A stretch of DNA of 64,000 nucleotides from Halorhabdus sp. CBA1104 (GCF_009690625.1 NZ_CP033878.1:868001-932000); one strand, 5' to 3'. Shown: positions 18,116-26,913, numbered from the stretch's first letter. Notes: a model not told the origin generated them from the letters alone. Numbers and translations are program-made.

Positions 18116-18418
18116 AGCGACGATACTGCCGGTGTGTTCGCCACGCTAGTAACATCACAACGAACAGTTTGCTAGCACAACACTCGTCAGTATGCCTGCC
18201 CTGGCCTGGACGTATCGCTTCGCTGCGGTGACCTTGCTTGCTCTCCTCGTGGGAGCCGTTAGCCTGTGCCGAACCGACGAATCGGTACCACGCAGACTGT
18301 TGGGGTGCTGTTCGTCAACCCCGATACCGTCTCAAAATACAGTGCTCCAGGCCTGTTAGTCGGGGACGACTCAACTCCGTGCGAAATCTTCGGACCGACT
18401 TCGATCAGGGCAGGGAAG
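18116..18418. other. 303-nt gap with one possible very small gene
   Basis: Between two convergent transcription units. Apart from the 55-residue open frame listed separately, I see no gene, repeat or clear hairpin. Confidence 0.35.
18192..18359 (+). CDS. Possible 55-residue membrane or secreted peptide
   Basis: The open frame starts MPALAWTYRFAAVTLLALLV, a plausible signal or membrane helix, and ends with a Cys-containing polar tail. A weak CAGTTTGC box sits about 27 nt upstream, matching the local leaderless pattern. No family is recognised; it could be chance. Confidence 0.25.
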   Translation: MPALAWTYRFAAVTLLALLVGAVSLCRTDESVPRRLLGCCSSTPIPSQNTVLQAC

Positions 18419-18682
18419 TCACGACCGGTCGTTGTACGCTTCACGAGCTTCGTTGATCGCAGGCACGAGCACCCAGAAGGCAAGCGTCCCGAAGATCGCG
18501 AAGTAGAACATCCCCTCACCGGCAATGATGGCGATTTGGCTGAAGACGTCCGGACTTTCGGGATACGTGCCGAGTAGCTGGGGGCCTTCGAAGGCTGGTG
18601 TCTTGTACCAGCCCGCGATGACCAACCAACCCAGGCTCGCAGTCACGAAGATCGCGAACCCTTTCATGAACTCGTCAGCCAT
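18419..18682 (-). CDS. Small membrane protein of the cytochrome bc-like operon
   Basis: 87 residues starting MADEFMKGFAIFVTAS, with two helices (IFVTASLGWLVIAGWY and GMFYFAIFGTLAFWVLVPA). It is the last gene of the bc-like operon, overlapping the preceding gene by 8 nt. It may be a small accessory subunit of the complex (inference from co-transcription only). Confidence 0.72.
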   Translation of the reverse strand: MADEFMKGFAIFVTASLGWLVIAGWYKTPAFEGPQLLGTYPESPDVFSQIAIIAGEGMFYFAIFGTLAFWVLVPAINEAREAYNDRS

Positions 18683-19040
18683 CGGTCTCACCTCCGTCCG
18701 GTCCCATGCCAGCTGTGCGAAACCGCGTCGAGAACGCGTAGACGACCGCGCCAAGGACCATTACGCCGAGTCCGACGAGTGCGACCAGTGGGTCGACGGC
18801 AGCCAGATCCGCCGTCCCGCGGTTGGTCGCTGCATCGAGCGTGACGAACCCGACGACGATCGCGAGGATGGCAAACAGCGTCGAGAACACCGAGACGGCC
18901 TTGTAGACGCGAAGCGGCACGACGACGTCTCGGCGACCGGCGGTCGTGTCCTCGGGGCCGACTGTCTCGTTTTCTGTCGCGGTCTCTTCGCTCGTCGATT
19001 CCGCCGATGCGTTGGAGTGGGTTGCGTAGCTCATGATCAC
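18675..19040 (-). CDS. Membrane protein of the cytochrome bc-like operon
   Basis: 121 residues from a GTG that overlaps the upstream stop by 4 nt (GTGA); an ATG two codons later (19034) is the alternative. An acidic Ser/Thr-rich N-terminus precedes two helices (VSVFSTLFAILAIVVGFV and PLVALVGLGVMVLGAVVYA). Function unknown. Its place between cytochrome b and another small membrane protein suggests an accessory subunit. Confidence 0.72.
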   Translation of the reverse strand: MIMSYATHSNASAESTSEETATENETVGPEDTTAGRRDVVVPLRVYKAVSVFSTLFAILAIVVGFVTLDAATNRGTADLAAVDPLVALVGLGVMVLGAVVYAFSTRFRTAGMGPDGGETDG

Positions 19041-19804
19041 TTCGGTGGTCGGAGCCGGTAGTACCGGCGATTGAGTTCGAACATGTATCCCTCGCGCATC
19101 GACTTCAACACGGCGTAGGTGATGAACGCGCCGACGAACGGCAGGAGGAACGTTAGATCGAACGTGAGGTGGGAGTCGATCGGCAGGAGGTTCTTGACCG
19201 AAAGCGCCGCCAGTGTCACCGAGAGGATGACGCCAAAGACGCCGACCGACGCCCAGAAGGGCTGTTCGACCGGCCGGCGCGCACTGCCCTTGTTGAGGAA
19301 CGGGACGATCGCGATCGCCCCGACGACGACGAGATTTGCCAGCACCCCGAACGTCCGGTCTGCCATCAGCTTCTGGCCGCCGAGCAACGCGAGATCGGGG
19401 TTGAGCGGGCCGAGTTTCAGCAGGCCAAACGACCAGTAGAGATACCAGTCCGGCAGGATGATCGGCGGCGTCACCCCGGAGTTGGCCGGCGCGCCGATGT
19501 GTGGCGGGAGCGTCGCCGCCAGAAAGATGATCATCCCGACGAAGAAACTCGTCAGCGCCAGGTTGCGGATCATCTCGTGGGGCCAGGTCGGAAAGCCCAG
19601 CACGTCTCGTTCAACGTAGTCTGATTCCTGGCGCAGGTCCTGGTCTTCCCGGCGCGCTCGCTCGAAGTACTCGTAGGTCGTCCGTGCCAGACCCTGCTTG
19701 CGTGCCTTGCGCTCACTCCAGGACGGCGTCTCGTCGTCCGGTGGGACGATACCTGTCTCGCCCCCGTCGGTGCGTACCTCGGAGGTATCTGTGTTTCCTG
19801 TCAT
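19037..19804 (-). CDS. Cytochrome b C-terminal subunit (subunit IV-like)
   Basis: 255 residues. A long charged cytoplasmic N-terminus of about 78 residues precedes three or more helices matching the C-terminal domain of cytochrome b or b6f subunit IV. The quinol-oxidation motif appears as PDWY at 118-121 (PEWY in most complexes), in ILPDWYLYWSFGLLK. It pairs with the N-terminal cytochrome b encoded 3 nt upstream. Together with the Rieske protein they form a quinol oxidase of the bc1/b6f type feeding halocyanin. Confidence 0.9.
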   Translation of the reverse strand: MTGNTDTSEVRTDGGETGIVPPDDETPSWSERKARKQGLARTTYEYFERARREDQDLRQESDYVERDVLGFPTWPHEMIRNLALTSFFVGMIIFLAATLPPHIGAPANSGVTPPIILPDWYLYWSFGLLKLGPLNPDLALLGGQKLMADRTFGVLANLVVVGAIAIVPFLNKGSARRPVEQPFWASVGVFGVILSVTLAALSVKNLLPIDSHLTFDLTFLLPFVGAFITYAVLKSMREGYMFELNRRYYRLRPPK

Positions 19805-19807
19805 GGG

Positions 19808-20611
19808 TCAGTGTGGTTCGGCGATGCCTTGCATCCAGACGATCGCGATGTGGATAGCGATCAACGCCGTCACGAGGAACGGCAGGAAGAAGACGTGTAA
19901 GATGTACATCCGCTGGAGGGTCGCGGGGTTTGGCGTGAAGCCGCCGAAGATCAACTGGGCGGCCCACTCGCCGATCAGCGGGATCGAGAGAGCCATCTCG
20001 ACGCCGATCTGGCCGGCCCAGAAGGCCAGCTGATCCCACGGCAGGAGGTAGCCCGTGTATCCAAACAGGAGCGTGAGACTGATCAGGACGATTCCGATGA
20101 GCCAGTTGAGTTCCCGTGGCTCCTTGTAGGCCCCGGTGAAGTACACGCGAAGCATGTGCAAGAACACCGCAGCGACCATCACCTGGGCCGACCAGCGGTG
20201 GATACTCCGGAGCATGAACCCGAAGTTCAGGTCCGTCATGATCATCGTGATCGACTCGTAGGCGATCGTGGGGTTGCCCGAAGCGCCCGAGGCTGCAGGC
20301 GCATAGTAGAAGCCCAGTAATGCGCCCGAAATGGCCGCGACGATGTAGGCGATCGTCGAGAACGAGCCCAGCGCGTACAGCGGGTACCAGTACCAGAACT
20401 TGTTGTCCAGCCCGTACTGTTCGGTGTGGCTCTTTGGCATCTGCATGTTGACCTTGTAGTAGAGATTCTCCAGAATCTCGAGATAATCGACGATCCGGAG
20501 GCGCTTATCGAGCCACACCAGGACGGTCAGATACACCGTCTCTAAGCGCGTAAACTCCCGGTCCTCGATCCAGGCTTCGTGGTCGTGGTCGTCTTTGCGT
20601 TCGAGGCTCAT
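19808..20611 (-). CDS. Cytochrome b N-terminal subunit (b6-like)
   Basis: 267 residues with four core helices. Heme ligand histidines are His138 and His152 on helix B (RSIHRWSAQVMVAAVFLHM) and His239 and His254 on helix D. The second pair is 15 residues apart, the b6f-like rather than the mitochondrial bc1 spacing. The gene is split from the C-terminal half as in b6f complexes. It lies 4 nt after the Rieske gene. Confidence 0.93.
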   Translation of the reverse strand: MSLERKDDHDHEAWIEDREFTRLETVYLTVLVWLDKRLRIVDYLEILENLYYKVNMQMPKSHTEQYGLDNKFWYWYPLYALGSFSTIAYIVAAISGALLGFYYAPAASGASGNPTIAYESITMIMTDLNFGFMLRSIHRWSAQVMVAAVFLHMLRVYFTGAYKEPRELNWLIGIVLISLTLLFGYTGYLLPWDQLAFWAGQIGVEMALSIPLIGEWAAQLIFGGFTPNPATLQRMYILHVFFLPFLVTALIAIHIAIVWMQGIAEPH

Positions 20612-20614
20612 CGG

Positions 20615-21484
20615 TCAGTCACCCGGGCGCGGGAGCGCCGTGAATTGCTTTTTGACGGGCTGGAACGGGTCGTACACCGACTGGTGGCACTGACAGTAGA
20701 CTTCGTTTTCGGCGTTGAACCGTTCACTCCCGGGATAGGCCTTGAATCCAGGGACACAACAGAAGTGCGTACACTTGTTGAGCCAGGCCATCACGTCGTC
20801 TTCTGTGGCCGCCTCGAGGAATTGTCGGACGTCACCCGAGAGATCACTGTAATCGCCTTCTCCGTTGACCATCTTCGACACTTCCGGACTCCGGAGTACC
20901 TGGACAGGAATGGTCTGGACGTCCGCTTTCTGTGAGCGCCAACTGGCCTTGGCTGGTTTGCCAAAGCCGCCTTCACCGATGTCGTTACTCCAGGTCTCGT
21001 AATCGTCGAACTCCGAGAGCGTCAGTGCGTCGCCGGCCTCCATATCACCTTGCCAGTCGTACGTCCCCGGCACGGCCCGGAAGGCGTTGTCCGCATCGGC
21101 CCCCGGATCGATGCCCGCGTACGTCTGGACGCCGCAGTACTGGAACCACGACGAACTGTAGCTCGTCCCACCCACATCCATCTCGGCGATCGTCACGTCC
21201 TGTCCTTGGACGGTCTCGGTCCGCGTGTCCGGCCAGATACCAGCGATCGTCCCATCGTCCTGAATTTCGACCGGGACGATCGGCATCGCTCGGGGGGCTG
21301 GTCCGTCGGTGTTCGCGATACCGAAGTATTCCGTGATCCCGCCCCCGACGCCGGTCTGTGAGGTTACCAGTCCGACGGCGGTCGCACCGCCTGTCGCAAC
21401 GCTCCCGAGGGCGGCGGACCCGACGACGCCTTTCACGAACCGTCGTCGACCTGATTCGGTCGGATATTTGTCTTCGTTTGGCAT
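20615..21484 (-). CDS. Rieske iron-sulfur protein
   Basis: 289 residues. A Tat-type N-terminus (GRRRFVKGVVGSAALG) is followed by a long haloarchaeal insert (residues 50-230) and the 2Fe-2S motif C238-T-H240 ... C264-x-C266-H267. Cys243 and Cys266 are placed to form the family's stabilising disulfide. It passes electrons from quinol to the halocyanin. It is 2 nt from the gene before it and 3 nt from cytochrome b. Confidence 0.93.
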   Translation of the reverse strand: MPNEDKYPTESGRRRFVKGVVGSAALGSVATGGATAVGLVTSQTGVGGGITEYFGIANTDGPAPRAMPIVPVEIQDDGTIAGIWPDTRTETVQGQDVTIAEMDVGGTSYSSSWFQYCGVQTYAGIDPGADADNAFRAVPGTYDWQGDMEAGDALTLSEFDDYETWSNDIGEGGFGKPAKASWRSQKADVQTIPVQVLRSPEVSKMVNGEGDYSDLSGDVRQFLEAATEDDVMAWLNKCTHFCCVPGFKAYPGSERFNAENEVYCQCHQSVYDPFQPVKKQFTALPRPGD

Positions 21485-21486
21485 GG

Positions 21487-21885
21487 TTATCGTTTCATGT
21501 ACGGATAGAGTGCGCGTTTGAGGCTCTCGGTCGCCCCGTCGGTCATCGATTCGCCGTCGACGTCATCTTCGCGGATGTAGAGGTCCTCCCACTTCCGGCG
21601 TCGCTTCTTGACGATCATGACGTCCGGGAGGAACTCCTTGCGGTACAACAGCAGAATGAACGCGAGGTTGACGAACATGGCCGCCATGACCGTTCCCAGA
21701 AACATGTTCCCGAAGCCGCCGTCCAGAGAGGCGATCCCCCAGCCCTTGATCAGGCCGTAGGTGAAGACGCCCACGAAGATGATTTCGACGACCGTGAGTA
21801 ACACGATAGCGAGCGCTGCGGCCGTACTTTCCCGTGGTGGTTCGTACCGATGAATGTCGCCGTACGTGCTTCCCGAGGAGGACAT
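21487..21885 (-). CDS. Membrane protein between halocyanin B and Rieske genes
   Basis: 132 residues with two helices (AALAIVLLTVVEIIFVGVFTYGL and MFLGTVMAAMFVNLAFILLLY) and a basic cytoplasmic patch (KKRRRKWEDLY). It shares 1 nt with halocyanin B. I know of no biochemical function. Its fixed position in the operon suggests an assembly or anchoring subunit. Confidence 0.75.
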   Translation of the reverse strand: MSSSGSTYGDIHRYEPPRESTAAALAIVLLTVVEIIFVGVFTYGLIKGWGIASLDGGFGNMFLGTVMAAMFVNLAFILLLYRKEFLPDVMIVKKRRRKWEDLYIREDDVDGESMTDGATESLKRALYPYMKR

Positions 21886-22535
21886 CAGTCTGACCCTCCT
21901 TTCGAATGGGGCGTTTCGCCGTACTTGAGCAGGTAGAACGTAAACGCCAGCGACGCCGAAATCCCCAGTACCGTCGCGATGCCGACGTAGTGTGCCTGAA
22001 TGGGGACTCCCATGTGCTCGGGATTGACTGGCGTCGAAGCCCCGGCTGACACACTTGGGTAGTCATCACCGACGACGACGGCACCTTTCATCCCGACCGA
22101 GAGGTGGGGATCGCAGTAGTACTTGTGAATCCCGGCCTCGTCGAAGGTCCGTTCGAACGTGGTGCCGGCCTCGCCCGTCGAGGGGCCAGAGGAGTAATCG
22201 TCGTTTTCGCCGACGACGTTGTGGCCGCCGCCCTGGCCTGTCCACTCCCAGATGACGGTCGTTCCCGTGTCGACATACATGGCCGGTGGGCCAAACGCCC
22301 AGTAATCGCCGTTGCCCTCGACGCCGACTTCCACCGTCACCTCGTCTTGCCCACGGTAGTCTTCGGTCGCCGAGAAGTTGCCCACGTCGGACAGCCAACC
22401 GCCGTAATCCGGTTGGCCGCCACCGCCGCCACCACCGTCACCGTCCTCGGCAGCGGCGGCGGAACCTGCTGCGCCGGCGGCCGCCGTGCCGCCGGCGACC
22501 GTGCCCGCCGATCGCAGAAATTCCCGCCTGTGCAT
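21885..22535 (-). CDS. Halocyanin B, first gene of the bc-like operon
   Basis: 216 residues from the ATG at 22535 (an ATG at 22544 is also in frame). The 22535 start is preferred because the TTTATA box at 22562-22567 predicts transcription start near 22538. It has a Tat signal HRREFLRSAGTVAGG, Gly-rich linker, plastocyanin-like domain with GGGHNVVGEN and CDPHLSVGM ligands, and a C-terminal helix. Likely electron acceptor of the complex encoded downstream. The core is almost identical in DNA to halocyanin A, with a different C-terminal anchor. Confidence 0.9.
   Translation of the reverse strand: MHRREFLRSAGTVAGGTAAAGAAGSAAAAEDGDGGGGGGGQPDYGGWLSDVGNFSATEDYRGQDEVTVEVGVEGNGDYWAFGPPAMYVDTGTTVIWEWTGQGGGHNVVGENDDYSSGPSTGEAGTTFERTFDEAGIHKYYCDPHLSVGMKGAVVVGDDYPSVSAGASTPVNPEHMGVPIQAHYVGIATVLGISASLAFTFYLLKYGETPHSKGGSD
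22066..22433. repeat. Copy 2 of 368-bp near-identical halocyanin core
   Basis: Partner of 14989-15356. Same orientation, 7,077 bp apart, five mismatches by eye, including one-base changes at codons that alter Val/Ile, Tyr/Phe, Ala/Thr and Gln/Lys. Confidence 0.9.
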
Positions 22536-22561
22536 ATGCAACATGCTGAGAGGCGTATTTG

Positions 22562-22567
22562 TATAAA
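22562..22567 (-). promoter_or_regulatory. Promoter of the bc-like operon
   Basis: Minus-strand TTTATA within TTTATACAAATA, about 27-30 nt upstream of the ATG at 22535. It should drive the whole run from halocyanin B to 18419, where gaps are 4 nt or less. Confidence 0.55.
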
Positions 22568-22655
22568 CCCACCGGAAGCCCCAATCTCGGTGCCTTTTGC
22601 CGGTTATCCGGCCGAATTTGACTGCAGACTTGGCGAGCGGGTTCGTGAGACATTC

Positions 22656-23525
22656 TCAAGCGTCATCAGCGGCCTGCTCGCCGCCTGCTGCACCCGATGG
22701 CCGATCCGGGACTGTCTCGCCCGAATCGGGGACGAACGCTGGCCGCTCGTCGGAAGCCCCTCCCATTGCCCGAAGGCGATCCCGGTACTGTTCGGCCCGG
22801 AAAGCGTCCGAGAGTCGGGCGTTGGCGACCACAGCAAGCAACAGCAGGCCAATCACGAGGAACCCGAGACCGGCAACGAACGCAATAGCGTTGCCACCAG
22901 TCACGCCAAACCCTAGCAACGCGAGTGCGGCGAGTAATTGCGCCATTGCCAGCAGCTGGACCACGATGTTCCCGAGTTCACCGTCTCCTTCCCGGACGTC
23001 TTCGGGCGCTGGTAACAGCTCCCCGTTCGGAGGAGTAGGCACTTCGTAGGAGTCCATCGAACAGAGTGCCACTGACGGTTTGACGTCTCGCAGCACGGTC
23101 CCTTCGCCTTCGACGGTCCCGTCGGGATGGACGATCGCGTAACTCTCGTCGGAGTAAGCTACTAGCCGCTTCTCTTCGCGCTCGATCCGGGCGAAGACGT
23201 CCCGATCGGCGACCCGCTGGCGGAGGTCGGCTTCGAGCCGTTCGAGGAGCTTCTCGCCCGTGATCCAGGTGTCCGGATCGAACGCGGCTTCCCACTCTTC
23301 GGGCTCCATGTCGGCCATCTCGGCTGGGCCAAAAGAGTCGAAGTCGTACTCGTCTTCGACCTGTTCACGGAGTTCTGCCAGCGATGGGTCCCCGTCGTCG
23401 CCGGCCCCTGTCGCTGTCTTGTCTCCCTCGGCTGCATCGCTACCAGCCCCGTTCTCGGCAGTCCCATCGCCCACTGGCCGCTCGTCACCGCCGTGCTCGT
23501 CGTCAGCGGACTCGGCGGGGGTCAT
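22656..23525 (-). CDS. Haloarchaeal membrane protein upstream of the bc-like operon
   Basis: 289 residues. The N-terminal 60 residues are acidic and low-complexity. A cytoplasmic region (residues 65-165, with LDEKLLERLEADLRQRV-like charged helices) precedes two adjacent helices (VVQLLAMAQLLAALALLGFGV and AFVAGLGFLVIGLLLLAVVA). No known fold recognised. It is co-oriented with the bc operon and 120 nt upstream, so it may be functionally linked. Confidence 0.7.
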   Translation of the reverse strand: MTPAESADDEHGGDERPVGDGTAENGAGSDAAEGDKTATGAGDDGDPSLAELREQVEDEYDFDSFGPAEMADMEPEEWEAAFDPDTWITGEKLLERLEADLRQRVADRDVFARIEREEKRLVAYSDESYAIVHPDGTVEGEGTVLRDVKPSVALCSMDSYEVPTPPNGELLPAPEDVREGDGELGNIVVQLLAMAQLLAALALLGFGVTGGNAIAFVAGLGFLVIGLLLLAVVANARLSDAFRAEQYRDRLRAMGGASDERPAFVPDSGETVPDRPSGAAGGEQAADDA

Positions 23526-23675
23526 TGGGGGACGTTAGACTCCCGTCGGCTTACCGGTTCTGGTCGTCGTCGGCCAGTTTGGGACAGTCTCGTGGCCCGT
23601 GCCGGTGTCGATGGTCGGGCAGCGATCGGCCCCGGCTTCGGCACGTTTTAGCGACTGCCCGCCGAAAGGCCCCCG

Positions 23676-24170
23676 ATGGTCGGATCTGGCACGATCGCGG
23701 CGCTGGTCGTCGTTTCGGTGACGCTTAGCCTGCCTTGCTTTCTGTACGGTGCCTGGTTGATGATCGTCAGTGACCCGATCACCTGGCGCATCCTCAAACG
23801 ACACCTCGTCGTCGTCGGCCTGGGTCTCCTGTTAACGACAGTCCCGCTCGTGGGCTGGATGATCCCGAAATTCTGGAGCCAGTACACTGGGCTGGCTGTC
23901 GTCCACGCGTTCCTCGGCGTTCAAGCCTACGCCTTCTTCCTGTTGGCAGCGACTGGGATCGTCCGGATCTTGCGCGCGAAGTGGGCCTCGACTGAATTTC
24001 GCCAGGCGGACGATTTCGACCTCGATGCACTCGACGACTCGACTCAAGACCTTGGCCACTGGCGTGCGCGACTGCGGATCGGCGTCGTCGGCTACACGGT
24101 GCTCTGGCTGCTGGCCTACGTCACTGGTGTCGCTCGATACGTGTCCAAGTACACTGATATCCTGGGCTGA
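23676..24170 (+). CDS. Four-helix membrane protein near the bc-like operon
   Basis: 164 residues with four helices separated by short loops, plus conserved-looking histidines in KRHLVVVG and VVHAFLGVQAYAFF, a layout reminiscent of small membrane cytochromes or DUF420-like proteins. Heme binding is only a suggestion. A CGTTTTAGC box is centred 27 nt upstream of the ATG at 23676. It is divergent from the 289-residue membrane protein. Confidence 0.68.
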   Translation: MVGSGTIAALVVVSVTLSLPCFLYGAWLMIVSDPITWRILKRHLVVVGLGLLLTTVPLVGWMIPKFWSQYTGLAVVHAFLGVQAYAFFLLAATGIVRILRAKWASTEFRQADDFDLDALDDSTQDLGHWRARLRIGVVGYTVLWLLAYVTGVARYVSKYTDILG

Positions 24171-24221
24171 CGATCCTGGTTGCTTCGGAGCAATCACCGT
24201 CGCGTTACGTTCCGAGCCAAC

Positions 24222-24911
24222 TCAGGCATCCCACGGCTCGCCACTGGCCATATCGACGTCGCGATCCAGTTGTGATGAGGGACAGTGATCTTCGAGCAGA
24301 CACGCGTCACAATCGGGCGACCGTGCCGTACACACCTCGCGGCCGTGGCTGATAAACAGGTGTGTAATCTCTTGCCAGTCCCCTCGCGGGACGAGTTCCT
24401 GCAGGTCTGGTTCGATGGCTTCCGGGCGTTCGTTGTCGGTCAATCCAAGTCGCCGGGAGAGGCGCTGAACGTGCGTATCCACGACGACGCCCTCGACGAC
24501 ATCGTGGCCGTGCTGGAGGACGACGTTGGCTGTTTTCCGCCCCACACCAGGCAGAGCCGTCAGCGCGTCCATCGTGTCCGGGACCTCGCCGTCGTGCTCT
24601 TCGAGGAGGCGTTGGCCGATTCCTTTCAGGTATCCCGCCTTGTTGTTGTGAAACGTGATACCGTAGATGTCGTCGGCCAGTTGGGCCTCCTCGGCCTCGG
24701 CGTAGTCCGCTGGCGTCTCGTATTTCTCGAAGAGGTCCTCGGTGACGTCGTTGACGCGCTCGTCGGTACACTGAGCCGAGAGGACAACGGCGACGAGCAA
24801 CTCGAGACGGTTCGAGAAGGTCAGCGAGATCGTCGCGTCGGGGTATTCCTCGTGCAACCGTTCGATGACCACCGCCGCCTGCTCCTCGCGGTCTGCCAGT
24901 GGCGTTCCCAT
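24222..24911 (-). CDS. nth: Endonuclease III (DNA glycosylase/AP lyase)
   Basis: 229 residues. The helix-hairpin-helix LPGVGRKTANVV carries catalytic Lys126, the catalytic aspartate is Asp145 in VVDTHVQR, and the 4Fe-4S loop is Cys194-x6-Cys201-x2-Cys204-x5-Cys210, all standard. It removes oxidised pyrimidines and nicks AP sites in base excision repair. Monocistronic. Confidence 0.94.
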   Translation of the reverse strand: MGTPLADREEQAAVVIERLHEEYPDATISLTFSNRLELLVAVVLSAQCTDERVNDVTEDLFEKYETPADYAEAEEAQLADDIYGITFHNNKAGYLKGIGQRLLEEHDGEVPDTMDALTALPGVGRKTANVVLQHGHDVVEGVVVDTHVQRLSRRLGLTDNERPEAIEPDLQELVPRGDWQEITHLFISHGREVCTARSPDCDACLLEDHCPSSQLDRDVDMASGEPWDA

Positions 24912-24980
24912 GTTCCCGAGGCCGGGCCGGACTCCCTTTGCCCTGTCGGGTTCACGCGGGTCCCCCGGCTGGCGAATCCG

Positions 24981-25391
24981 TCACCACGGAGGGTCGGCCT
25001 TGAGTGCATAGCCGAGCATGGCTATTGCCCACCCGAGCGTGCCGATGAGGACGTACTCGAAGGGGACGGGATACCCGAGATTCCACGCGAGCACGAGACC
25101 ATGCAACACGCCCATGAACGCTAGCGTCGAAACTGCGACGACCTGGGGGACCCGGTGATTCTCGGGCGGGTCCAGACGCATCCCTGCCCGAAGGATCCCC
25201 ATAGTGAGGACCATCACGGCTGGCATGAGCAAGATGCCGACGGCCCGTGGGACGAAATTGTCGGGCGATCCGCCCGCGGTGAAGTGGATCGCCATCTCCT
25301 CGGGGAGTCGCGGCCAGGCGGCAACACCACCCACCGCAGTTAGCGCCACGATCGTCCACGAGAGGCGCCTCCAACCGTTCAAGCTTGCCAT
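24981..25391 (-). CDS. DUF1648-type membrane protein
   Basis: 136 residues with four helices. LPEEMAIHFTAGGSPDNFV near residues 29-47 is the DUF1648 motif (the LP...HF/W....PD segment also found in SdpI-like proteins). Function unknown; related domains occur in bacteriocin-immunity and signalling proteins. Confidence 0.78.
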   Translation of the reverse strand: MASLNGWRRLSWTIVALTAVGGVAAWPRLPEEMAIHFTAGGSPDNFVPRAVGILLMPAVMVLTMGILRAGMRLDPPENHRVPQVVAVSTLAFMGVLHGLVLAWNLGYPVPFEYVLIGTLGWAIAMLGYALKADPPW

Positions 25392-25487
25392 CGTCGGCGA
25401 CTAGCGTGTAGGTTCCCTAAACGTTGCGACGGCCCGCAGTGGACACCTGTCGATAGGTTTTTGCGACAGAGCAGTGACCGATAACGC

Positions 25488-26021
25488 ATGCCAGGCCCGA
25501 CGTTCCTTCGCGGTGACCGCGTGACGCTGCGACCGATCGAAGCCGAAGACGCCGAGTTCCTCGCCGAGACGATCAACCACCCAGACGTCTGGCCGATGCT
25601 GGCGGCCTACGCCCCGAAGAACACGGACGAGGAACAGGCGTGGATCGAAACCATCGGGGACAGTGCGGACGTCCATCTGTTGATCTGTGCTGATGGCGAT
25701 CCAGTCGGAACGGTCGGGCTCAATCAACTCAACGACGCCTGGGGGATCGCGGAACTGGGCTACTACGTCCACCCCGACGCCCAAGGCAACGGCTACGCGA
25801 CTGATGCCACTGCACGGATCGTCCGGTACAGTTTCGAGGACCGCCGCTTAGAGAAAGTGTACGCCAACGTCCTGGCCGGCAACGAGGCCTCTCGGCGGGT
25901 GCTCGAATCCGTCGGCTTCCAACAGGAAGGGACCTTTCGGGAGCACGCACACATGCGCGGTGAACGCGTCGACGTGTTCCGCTACGGCCTGCTTGCAAGC
26001 GAGTTCGAGACGGGCGAGTGA
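25488..26021 (+). CDS. GNAT acetyltransferase (RimJ/RimL-like)
   Basis: 177 residues. It begins with the RimJ-type strand DRVTLRPIEAEDAEFLAETI and contains ELGYYVHPDAQGNGYATDAT (acetyl-CoA pyrophosphate-binding motif A, Q/RxxGxG/A as QGNGYA). The end VLESVGFQQEGTFREH is the standard motif B region. It is an N-acetyltransferase, substrate unknown. A GGTTTTTG box is centred 27 nt upstream of the ATG. Confidence 0.88.
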   Translation: MPGPTFLRGDRVTLRPIEAEDAEFLAETINHPDVWPMLAAYAPKNTDEEQAWIETIGDSADVHLLICADGDPVGTVGLNQLNDAWGIAELGYYVHPDAQGNGYATDATARIVRYSFEDRRLEKVYANVLAGNEASRRVLESVGFQQEGTFREHAHMRGERVDVFRYGLLASEFETGE

Positions 26022-26112
26022 GTCGAAGGTACGTCGATCGAACGGTGCCGGGGTGGCTGGCGTCTCGTCGGCTGACAGAAAACCTTTACCGGCCCCGTCG
26101 CCCCGCCTACAT

Positions 26113-26910
26113 ATGGCGCTTCGCCAGTTGTTACGAGGACAGATCGCCTGGCCCCGGCTGGAAGCAGCCGCGAAAGCTGTCTTGGAGCGCTACGACGAGC
26201 CGGCGGGCCGCGTGGAGTTTCTGGACGCGAACAACTGGCTGTCGACACCGATGGTCATCAACGATCGGTACTTCGTGAAGGTCATCTCCGAGCAACACTC
26301 GCTGGTCCACGCGTTGCTCACGACAGGCCGGAACATCGGGGCTTTCACCAGCGGGACAGCAGGCTTCTTCGAGCACTTCGGAACACCACTGCAGATGGCC
26401 GAACACGAGCGAGACGCCACAAAAGAGATGCAGGCCGTCGGCCTCAGTGTCCCAGAACCGCTGGAGGCCTTCGAAGTCGAGGGGCTGGGGGTTCTCGTCC
26501 TCGAATACCTCCCCGAATTTCGAACGCTGGGCGAACTCGACGAGCCGGCGGTGAGAGCGATCGCCCCGACCCTCTATGCCGCGCTCGATCGCATGCACGG
26601 GGCTGAACTCGCCCACGGCGATCTCCGCGCTGAGAACGTTCTGGTTGCCGATAGCGAACTGTACTTCATCGACGCGACCAGCGTCAGGGACGGTATCGGC
26701 GAAGCCAGAGCCTACGATCTCGCCTGTGCGCTCGGTGTTCTTGCGCCGTTGATCGGGCCTCGCGACGCCGTTTCTCTGGCCTCAGAGCACTTCGAGACCG
26801 AAACACTGCTTCAGGCCAGGGAGTTTCTGGATTTCGTCACGATCCGGCCGGACCACGACTTCGACGCCGGGGCGGTCAAAGCCGAGATCGAGAACCGCGC
26901 AACCCGGTGA
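26113..26910 (+). CDS. Bud32/RIO-like protein kinase
   Basis: 265 residues. Kinase-like core: the ATP-binding lysine in YFVKVISEQ (near residue 56), catalytic loop HGDLRAENVLV (Asp and Asn present), and metal-binding aspartate in LYFIDATS. It lacks a clear glycine-rich loop, as in RIO and Bud32 families. It is a small atypical kinase of unknown target. The ATG at 26113 is supported by CCTTTACC centred 27 nt upstream. Confidence 0.8.
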   Translation: MALRQLLRGQIAWPRLEAAAKAVLERYDEPAGRVEFLDANNWLSTPMVINDRYFVKVISEQHSLVHALLTTGRNIGAFTSGTAGFFEHFGTPLQMAEHERDATKEMQAVGLSVPEPLEAFEVEGLGVLVLEYLPEFRTLGELDEPAVRAIAPTLYAALDRMHGAELAHGDLRAENVLVADSELYFIDATSVRDGIGEARAYDLACALGVLAPLIGPRDAVSLASEHFETETLLQAREFLDFVTIRPDHDFDAGAVKAEIENRATR

Positions 26911-26913
26911 CGA

